Positions 56,122 to 64,000 of a stretch of 64,000 nt of DNA are shown here, piece after piece. Below the pieces are notes generated by a model. It was not told the DNA's origin, ran no database searches, and saw only the letters and a program-made list of their open reading frames with translations. This DNA is from Cerioporus squamosus (lineage: Eukaryota; Basidiomycota; Agaricomycetes; Polyporales; Polyporaceae): NCBI GenBank assembly GCA_022592435.1, contig JABYQS010000003.1:496001-560000 (forward strand), written 5' to 3'. Every line of letters starts with the position of its first letter. The first letter of the stretch is position 1. Both the position numbers and the translations under genes were made by a program.

Positions 56122-58664
56122 ATGACGGCAGCGCGCGTAGCGATTCTAACGGGTACGAGTGCCCCAATTGACCAGAGAGTAGCTGAGTTGTCTTGTACTG
56201 AAGAGTGTTCTTGGAGTGAGCGACACCGCGTCGCAGGACTCTTCTACAGATCGCTCCGGGCCGGTCATCCAAAGCCTCCTCACGCAGAGCGGATACATCT
56301 GCATGCACCTGCAGATCGTACCGGACGATGAGACGAGCATACGTAGCGTTGTCCTCGCGTGGTGCGATCAAGGCGATATCGACTGGATCGTGACCACCGG
56401 CGGTACGGGTTTCGGCGTGCGCGATAGGACTCCAGAGGAAAGTACTTCGACATACACTGAACGTCCGGCCTTCATACTGATTTGCGATGCGACAAATAGG
56501 CAATCAGCCCACTCCTTGACCGGGAAGCGGCAGGCATTGTGCACTTGCTGCTTTCTGCGTCCCTCCAGGCGACCCCGCTCGCTGCGCTCTCACGTCCGGT
56601 TGCGGGCACGATCAAGAACACCCTTATCACCACACTGCCGGGAAGCGTCAAAGCTGTTACAGAAAACATCAATGCCCTCCTCCAAGCTGGGGTCATCAAC
56701 CACGCTATTGAACTCATCCGCGGAGGCAAAGGACAGCGCGTGCATGCATCCCTCGCGGCCGAGGGTATCCGCATAGCCGGAGATTCCTCCGTAGCATCAT
56801 CAGGCTCCGTAGGTCGGGCGCCGTCTGTAGGGCCTGCACCATCCACAGGTCTGGCACCTTCTCCCCGTCTACCCGCAGGCTCACCGAGTTCCGTGGGCTC
56901 GAGAGGCGCGCACCATCACCACCACCACGATCATGACCACGGGCACAGCACACCGAAGCCGCGCAGTGTGCTCTCGCACGATCCTACGCTGCCAGGTAGG
57001 CCTTATTGGAAGCAGGTTGAGCACCGGACTAAACGCCGTGCGTCGCCCTCTAGCTCATGCCCGCCTCAGGGAGTCACCGTATCCCCTAGTCACTGTCTCG
57101 GAGGCGATCCTCACTATCCTGCGGGAGATTCAGCCGTTGCCTGTATACGCAGAACCGGTGAGCATGCTTTGCTGCGTCCACCGCGGAACGAACTTACTGA
57201 TTTTGTGCGGAAGGTCACGCCCAAACTGAGAGGATATGTCATTGCGGAAGATGTGTACGCGCCTCAGAACGTCCCGTCGACGTTTAGCACCAATGTTGAT
57301 GGATACGCCCTTCGATGTGAGCTGCCAGCCTCGTTTACAACGTCCATTCTATCTGACTGTTTCAACTGCTCCAAGCCACCGACCCACCCGGAATATACAA
57401 GGTCCTAACGTCACGTACCCACAACCTGTCCCAGCCCCTACCTCCGGGCACGATCTTCCGCATCAACACTGGGGGACCGCTCCCCGCGGGGACGGACGCG
57501 GTCATCATGGTCGAAGACACGCGTCTCTACAGCACGCACAAGTCTCCCACAGGCGACGAAGTGGAAGAGAACGAGGTCGAGACGCTGGCGCAGGTCCCGC
57601 GCGGAGAGAACGTGCGCGAGCCTGGCTCGGACGTGCGCCAGGGCGACCTCGTGCTGGAGCGCGGCACAGTGGTGAACAGCGCGGGAGGCGAGGTTGGCAC
57701 GCTCGCGTTTGTTGGGCGGACGACGGTGTGTTGCTTTTGTCCGTGATTTCACCCGTAACGGTTGACTGACCTTGGCTTGCAGGTGAGGGCGTTTAGGAAG
57801 CCGGTGGTGGCGCTCCTCAGCACCGGGAACGAACTGGTTGACGTGCAGTCTCCTAGCCCGTTGCCGAGTGACGGATGGGGAGGCATCTGGGACACGAACC
57901 GGCCGTCGTTGCAAGCCGCACTCGAAGGGCTCGGATACGAAGTCATGGACCTTGGGATCGTACCAGACAAGTGGGTGCCTTTCTTGCTCGCTCACATGCC
58001 CAAGCTGACTCCAGTGACAGCCTCGAAGCACACATCTCGGCATTGCGCAGGGGACTAGACTATGCAGACCTCATCCTTACTACGGGAGGGACGTCCATGG
58101 GAGTCGGCGACCTGCTGAAGCCCGTCATCGAGCACCACCTGGGTGGAACGGTGCACTTCGGGCGCGTCCGAGTCAAGCCCGGCAAACCCACCACATTCGC
58201 CACGATCCCGACTGCGGGCGGAAAGACCGAGCGGGTGCCGCTGTTCGCCCTCCCCGGCAACCCCGCGAGCGCCCTCGTCACGTTCCACGTCTTCGTCATC
58301 CCTGCTCTCAGGAAGCTGGGTGGGTGGCCGCAGGACAGATGCCGTTTGCCGAGCGTGCGAGTGCAGGTGTGTAACTTACCAGTATACTCGGTGTGTTTTG
58401 GGCACTCCTTCCTGACCTTCGCAATAGATACAAGAATCCATGCGTCTGGATGCTAGGCCCGAGTACCACCGGGCGATCATCAAGGCGGTCCCGGAAGGAT
58501 TCAAGGCATATAGTACCGGGGGACAGCGGTCGAGCAGGGTGGCCAGTTTGAAGGGTGCGAACGGTCTGATCGCGCTGCCTCCGAAGACGGAAAAGGGGCC
58601 GAGTAAACTCGAGATTGGGGACTACGTGGAGGCGATAGTCATTGGAGAGCTCCAGATGATGTGA
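56122..58664 (+). CDS. Gephyrin/Cnx1-type molybdopterin adenylyltransferase-molybdotransferase fusion
   Basis: Last two steps of molybdenum-cofactor synthesis: adenylation of molybdopterin (MogA-like domain) and molybdate insertion (MoeA-like domain). The N-terminal domain reads MTAARVAILTVSDTASQDSS, DIDWIVTTGGTGFGVRDRTP, then AISPLLDREAAGIVHLLL, LAALSRPVAGTIKNTLITTL and PGSVKAVTENINALLQAGVI. The linker has HHHHHHDHDHGH. The MoeA part is ILREIQPLPVYAEP, GYVIAEDVYAPQNVPSTFST, NVDGYALR, GTIFRINTGGPLPAGTDAVI, VALLSTGNELVDVQSP, LDYADLILTTGGTSMGVGDL, GRVRVKPGKPTTFATIP, LFALPGNPASALVTFHVFVI, ending in IGDYVEAIVIGELQMM. Domain order MogA-MoeA is as in gephyrin and fungal CnxE, opposite to plant Cnx1. 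Joining the GTGFGVRDRTPE and AISPLL exons needs a GA-AG intron (56438-56499). Confidence 0.93.
56438..56499 (+). other. Probable GA-AG intron in the gephyrin gene
   Basis: Removing these 62 bases joins GAG to GCA and restores the conserved RDRTPEAISPLL. The donor reads AG/GAAAGT, one base from the consensus AG/GTAAGT. Keeping the intron shifts the frame. A canonical GT at 56442 does not give the conserved sequence. Confidence 0.6.
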
Positions 58665-59131
58665 AGAAATGCTCAGGCGTACATAGTGCAGTGCCCTGTT
58701 GTATGATAGATATGCTGCTACCCTGGGATTGCGGATAATTCTGCCATACGTCGACTAGGGGGATGACGTTCTGGTGAGGGAGGCAGCGAGAACAACACCC
58801 GGAGCTGCGTCCGTGTCCGTACTAGAGGTAGCGATCGGACCTGGATATACGCAACACGTATACGTCGTTGGCAGCTCCGATTGGTATCTTTGGGTTATCC
58901 TAGTCAGGTTGGAAGTGGATCTGGAGCTACATACTCGACGTCTCGTGAGATACTGCTGGTCAGACAATGCCTGCGAATACTGGGACTATCATACAAGTGA
59001 CATCTACGGGGCACTCATACACGTCGGACGGCCAGGATTTGTCTTGGACAGGAGGCACGATATAAATAGGAGATAGCCCAGTAGAGAGGCCCGCGCAACG
59101 TCCGGGGCAATCAAGTCGAGTCGTAGTGATG
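58665..59131. other. Convergent spacer, gephyrin / DUF6534-like
   Basis: About 465 bases holding both 3' UTRs; a 100-codon plus-strand frame here has no family character. Confidence 0.4.
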
Positions 59132-61390
59132 TTAGAGTCCATCCGGTAAGATCTTGGCATTGAGCATCGTGTTGGTGTCGGGGAACGCGTCGCCGAGGGT
59201 TTGACGAGAAGGCCGATGGGGCGGCCGGAGTCGCTAGTTGAAAGCCGTGTAAACCTGGCTGTTCTCAACATAATATATGTGAGGGAGACGCACCTGCAAC
59301 TGGATTCTTTCTGGGGATGACGGAGCGGCAAGTGCGCGAGATCGCGACGTACTAGCTCGGCGAGGCTCGAGAACCTGGAGCCCAAAGGAGCCCGTCTCGA
59401 AGCCTTCCCGGCCCTTGTCAACGAGGGATCTCCGCGAATTCAACCTGCGCGAAGTTGTAGCGTTCACGTTCAGATGTCTGGGTGAAACGCATATCGGAAG
59501 CTCGGTCCCACTCACACAGCAAGAAGGGAGTTCGCATACACTGCCAAGATATTGCTCCGGATCAGTCGCACTGCGGGATGGACTGTCAGACTCACTCTTC
59601 GTGCTGAGGATTGCAATTGCGGCCCATACGAGAGTATCCGGGACGATGATTGCCTGTATGGGGTCGAGAGCCCTTGTCAGCGTCGAGAAGTGCCTCGCAG
59701 AGGCTACTTGCCGTGAGGAGAGCTGCGAGCGTGAACACACTGTGGCCGCTTGAGTTAAGAGTGGACGCATGCCGTCGGGATTGATTCGTACCTGGTTAAT
59801 AAACCTGCAGTACTGTCAGAGCAGTGTCAGATAACAGCGATATTGAGCTTACGACGTACCCGTATTGATCGTGTAAACCATGATGATCCCGCACAAAGAG
59901 TCCTTTCTGTTCAGAGAAGCTCTGATAAGAGACAACGGGTGGAGCGGTCACAAGAGTTATTGACCTTCTTAAGTTGGAGCGGCTTCGGCGCAGGTAGACA
60001 ATGAGGAACGACGACACGATGCCGTTGACGAGAAGAGAACATCCCAGTGCTGCGCAAATTATCCACTAGAAATGAGCCATATGAGCGTGGTAGATGGCAA
60101 CTCCAACCGAGGCCACAGGAACGCACGATCCATGGACGAAACCTCGCAAACGTGACCTCCTTGAACCTAGCAGAGATCGTGTCAGGGCGGCGCTATAGAG
60201 CACTGAAAGTAATAGCAGTACGCCTGAATGGTGGCCGCTATGGAGGAAATCTATGTCAGGGACAACGGGCGTACACGTGCCGAGTGCGATATGCTCACCG
60301 ATGGCAAACGCTGGACACAAGTCCTACTCAACAACGGCGGAGCGACAGGAAGTCGTGTAAGTGCTCACCAAGTTCTGTTGCGGTAAGAACGGCCTGTACG
60401 GACAGTATGTCCTTCGATGAGCCGGCGTAACGGAAGATACTGAATTAGAGCTCACCATGATATAGGCGGGGAAAATATGCCTATCGCTGACTAGATCACG
60501 CAGTAGTCGGTCTGAGGTTACCCTATGCTAGTAACGCAAAATGAGGACTCACTGAAGAAGAGCCGGTATATGTAGAAGCTGTCCGTATGGTCAGAAACAC
60601 AACTCTCCAGCAAACTCCGCTCAGTCAGCTCACCTGTGCGCGATCACCATGACGACTCCCTTGCGAAGCACCGTGCGTATCAGTTCTCCTGGGACTAGTG
60701 AGAAAGTGCGTTCAAGGCCTACTGTCTCTACCATGCCCACCTGAACGGCAGGCAAGTGTGAGTTAGTAAGGATGTCATCGAAACACGAGAGAAAACCGGA
60801 CATACTCGGACGGACCTGTTCAAATCAGTGAGGTCAATGGACTGTAAGAGGTGCACAACGCCACAGGAATGCTCGCCATATACCGGTGAGCAGGGACGCT
60901 GGATTGGCGTAGTTACTGATGAGATAATGATAGCTGCTGGGATGTGAGATATTGAGCGGGCCGCGTCGACGGCAGAAGAGCGTACCTAACATGGACCCCT
61001 GTGATTGTATGCAGAGTATCCAAGCATCTTCGGAGCCCTGAGCATGGAGAATGTCTTTGCGTGAGATCAACTCACAACAACACAGACACCTGCGCAGGTC
61101 TCTGTCTAGTAGGCAATAAGCACCGCAGGGCGAGCGACAACTCACTAATATCTTCAAGGAGAGACGATCACTTGGGTAGAGACGGAAATAGCGGTACGTT
61201 TGGTGGGTCGTTAAACCAAACAACCTGACAATTAGTTCAGCATAGAACGTGTCAACGGCGACTGCAGGAGAACTCGCAGGCATCCTAACAAAGCACAGAT
61301 CAGGAGGGCTCCAAAAGTATTGATCAGTGAAGGCGGGTGTATAGACAACGCTAAGGGTGCGCCCGCATGAGCATCGATAAGGGACGCCAT
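59132..61390 (-). CDS. DUF6534-type membrane protein, copy A
   Basis: Seven-helix-like membrane protein of a basidiomycete-expanded family of unknown function. Start MASLIDAHAGAPLALSIHPP, then LINTFGALLICALLG, the family N-terminus. Exons with recognisable motifs: LFGLTTHQTYRYFRLYPSDR and LSLKILVS; YHYLISNYANPASLLTG; RTFSLVPGELIRTVLRKGVV; SLNRKDSLCGIIMVYTINTG; PDTLVWAAIAILSTK; LNSRRSLVDKGREGFETGSF and LQVLEPRRASTSRSRALAAP. The last exon gives GDAFPDTNTMLNAKILPDGL. The YTINTG and LNSRRS elements are hallmarks of the family. About nine exons. Parts between 60000 and 61000 do not translate cleanly, so one or two exons may be misplaced or the gene may be decaying. Role unknown. Confidence 0.7.
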
Positions 61391-62999
61391 CGCACTTGAG
61401 GGAGGACGACTCACGAGTCGGGGACGGAGAAAGAAAGATCCTTATATATCACAGATCTGTATAAGCGGGTGGTTATGGTGACCTGGAGGATAAGACTTAA
61501 TATCGCGGCGCTGAACCAGGGAAATCATGATCATGATGGTCAGACTGCAGTTGTTCTTGCAAGCTGTCTGGAGAGCACAGGTAGAGGGCTTCGCCCGTTC
61601 ATGCAGGACGAACTGAGTCTCAGGCTGCGGGACACGGAAGCGGTCTAATTGACCCAACGGGTTGATGGGCAGAAAACCTCGTCGAAGTAGTATTTGAAGG
61701 TCCAGCACACCTCAACTATAATCTAGTGGCCCTCCTCAGTGCCGCCGCATTGCGAAATGGATGATGTTGACATGATTCGCCGAATTGTCCTCGCCGCTTC
61801 GACGCATCAAGTTATTATACAGCATCATTCTTTGTGGACCCCCGCAGTCCACAATGCAGAGATACTGTACGGAAGCCAGCCATCTGCGGGCCCTGTACCA
61901 GCCAATGTCCATTCAAGACATGCGTTGCGTACAGAACAGGGTGCAAATGGGTACAATACCGTTCTACTTGCGCCCGGCAGCTCAGGACCCCGCTGCCTGC
62001 ATCCTGTGTCTGTACTCATGGTGAGACGCGCTGTCTCTTCCATTCACATCGAGACCCTGTCGTGAACACACGGTGTTCCACCGGCGCGGAGCATCGTCTC
62101 CGAAGTACCGCGCGTTCCGCCATGTACACCACTCGGTGGGGTCAAGTGCCGATGGGCGACTCGCCGGGAGGGTTCGCAGCACACCATACCGCAGAAGCCC
62201 TCAGCCCATCTTCGCGCACGTTGCGATGGGTCTAAAAATTGCACGCACCATGATAACGCGAAAAGCAGAAGCTGCGAGCTTGCGGGCGCCCGCCCTCAAG
62301 GACTTCGGCGAGTACAGCACTTCTGGAAGAATGAAAACAGCGTGAGTTACAACATTATGACCAGTCAGTATACCCTCGGGCCGACAGGACGGACACATAC
62401 GATATGCGTAGTGGTGGATCCGTGGCTAACAAGATCCCTTATCGTCCGGGGGTGTCGTTCCTGGCCGAGGTGCTGTGATGATGCTATCGGCTCAGCGGAG
62501 CAGTCGCCGGCGGTGAGCTTACGTTACGACCCACCTTCAGGGTCGTACTCAGTGGAGTATGTACGGCAGCAACAAGGCAGCCGCTCGGTCATATACACGC
62601 GTTCCGAGGATGTAGATGGACGAGGGAAAGGAAGGTTGCGCGGGCGCGACTCGTTCAAAGTACTTGGAGGGCTGCACATCAGCGCTAAACGGAGTCCGGG
62701 GTCCCACCAGCTGCTTTTCCCATGGACCCACAAGTTCAAATGTCCGTTAAGTCCCATATAGTACTGCTGCTCCAGGCGCATACCGGTAACCACGAATCCT
62801 CCGGTTCACATGCCAGGAGAAGGTTGTCCAAAAGCAATAAATAATATTTGGGACTCAGCCTGATGACAGACAATACGAGCCTGAAACTAGGCAGACGCGC
62901 CGCGGAGTGGACTCGCGCAAGCGTAGTACCTTGCATAGACAGTATGCCGTAGAGCCCGCCAAGGATGAAGTCGACCGCCGTCACGGTGCCAGTGTCAGC
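61391..62999. other. 1.6-kb region between two DUF6534-type genes
   Basis: No gene recognised. Plus-strand frames at 61739-62065 (MDDVDMIRRIVLAASTHQVI) and 62073-62345, and a minus-strand frame at 61442-61708, have no family match. Promoter of copy A lies at the left end. Confidence 0.35.
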
Positions 63000-64000
63000 T
63001 CAGACACGCGCGCCATCACTTCGGGACTGGGTGAAGTCGATAGCTTCAGACGTATCCTTCAACTCTCTCTTCGAGCTGTCCGTTTCTTCTGGCGAGATGT
63101 CGATGACAGTCTCCCTCGTGATCTTCACCACGACGCCGCCTGGCCGGCCCCTTGTAGGAGGGATCTTGCCCTAAGATGGGGACAATATGCGTCACTCGGG
63201 AGCGAGCACATCCACAGCGAGTGGAGAACAAACCTTCGAATCAGCCAGAGTCAGCCTTGGAGCAGCAGAGCGCAACAAGAGGCCCGGGTGCTCGGCATGC
63301 GGAGTCGTTGCTTGGAGTCCCAGGGAAGCTGAATCGCAATATGCCATGCCATACTCCAGAATGGATCGCCGAGAGTTAAGCCTAGACATGTCATCGTCAA
63401 CTCGTGCGTTATTTGCGAGATCGAATACATACACGGCTAGCAAAGAGTTTGAATATACTGTAAAGTCGCCCTATCAGTTCCGAGACCGTCTGATAGAATG
63501 AGAGCTGCACATACGCTTCGATGCAACCACATACACTCCACAGAATATCAGGTTCTTCGGCATGAGTATGGCCTACAAGCAGCGAGCAGCTATTAGCTAT
63601 GACAGAGACGCGGTTGGCTCATAGTACTCACGCAGACAAGTGCACCGAGAGTGCACAAACTGAGTAGTTCAATACGGATGACCACGGTGATTGCAAGACG
63701 GCAGGTACCTCGTGCATAATCCTGGTGGTACAGGTGCTTAGCATATTCGAGAAGAGACTCGAACAGCCCGAGCTGTACCTGTGTTGATCGAGTAGAGCAT
63801 GAGTATATCCACCATTGAGTCCGTCCTGCGTGGACCAGTTGAGCACTGAGACGCGAGTGCAGTGCGCGAACTCACTTCTTGAAACCGGTCCGATTACGTC
63901 GCAGATAATATGTGAGGCCAATGCTGCAGAGGACATCTACCGTCACTGCGATGGCAAGAGTCGCCCAGATCAACCACTAGGGACCATGAACACTCGTCAA
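63000..64000 (-). CDS. DUF6534-type membrane protein, copy B (5' end outside the window)
   Basis: Only the 3' part is present. From the right edge: NRTGFKK, a splice to TDSMVDILMLYSINTG (family motif), further exons, then VYSNSLLAVLNSRRSILEYG, where the intron donor is gt/gtatgt and the acceptor ctag. A tail follows (LRSAAPRLTLADSKV), and after a last intron GGVVVKITRETVIDISPEET, DSSKRELKDTSEAIDFTQSR and SDGARV to the stop at 63000. The YSINTG and NSLLAVLNSRRS elements match copy A and the family. Same orientation as copy A, so a tandem pair. Incomplete, so integrity is unknown. Confidence 0.7.

Noticed and set aside
1..64000. CRISPR arrays, insertion sequences, prophage, biosynthetic cluster or defence island
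   Set aside because: None seen; the window is eukaryotic housekeeping DNA and no transposase, reverse transcriptase, NRPS or PKS motif was found.

Overview
The window is nuclear DNA of a filamentous basidiomycete, most likely an Agaricomycete close to the Polyporales. The evidence is GC-rich, gene-dense sequence on both strands, genes broken by many short introns (about 45-75 nt, GT..AG), an intron-containing tRNA gene, a spliceosomal U2 snRNA gene, and at the right end two genes of the DUF6534-type membrane family that is expanded in such fungi. No bacterial operon, CRISPR array, rRNA or intact transposon is visible. Coordinates of multi-exon genes run from start codon to stop codon and include introns. 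Families were recognised by eye from motifs, without a database search.

Layout. 1-6.7 kb: complex I subunit NDUFA8 (+), VTC1 (-), THO subunit THOC7 (+), short-form tRNase Z (-), tRNA-His with an intron (+), and a coiled-coil RING protein (+). 6.8-11.3 kb: a large membrane-anchored tandem amidohydrolase (-) and a small orphan (-). 11.6-21.5 kb: an LRR protein (+), a RhoGEF with DH and PH-like regions (+), and a lipoate-protein ligase (+). 22.4 kb: U2 snRNA (+). 23.1-32 kb: a REEP/HVA22 protein with a very long tail (-), splicing factor BUD31 (+), a KHA1-type K+/H+ antiporter (+), and a tail-anchored orphan (+). 32.7-41.3 kb: an FSH1 serine hydrolase (-), an M20 peptidase (+), a membrane orphan (+), a DNAJC17/Cwf23-type J protein (-), and a CxxC protein with a signal anchor (-). 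42.5-50.5 kb: an LPA acyltransferase (-), a coiled-coil orphan (+), a Utp8/NOL11-like SSU-processome protein (+), and a large disordered orphan (-). 50.8-54.9 kb: two tandem glycerophosphodiester phosphodiesterases (-). 56.1-58.7 kb: a gephyrin/Cnx1-type molybdenum-cofactor fusion protein (+). 59.1-64 kb: two DUF6534-type membrane proteins (-), the second running off the edge.

Functionally this is mostly housekeeping: RNA processing (U2 snRNA, BUD31, DNAJC17, THOC7, tRNase Z, Utp8-like), organelle cofactors and respiration (NDUFA8, lipoate ligase, gephyrin), lipid metabolism (acyltransferase, two GDPDs) and ion or polyphosphate homeostasis (VTC1, KHA1). The most unusual signals are a probable GA-AG intron in the gephyrin gene, a GC-AG intron in NDUFA8, a natural histidine-rich gephyrin linker, an amidohydrolase whose second module has lost its metal-binding motif, and a telomere-repeat-like telobox in front of the Utp8-like gene. 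I found no convincing new defence, mobile or biosynthetic system.
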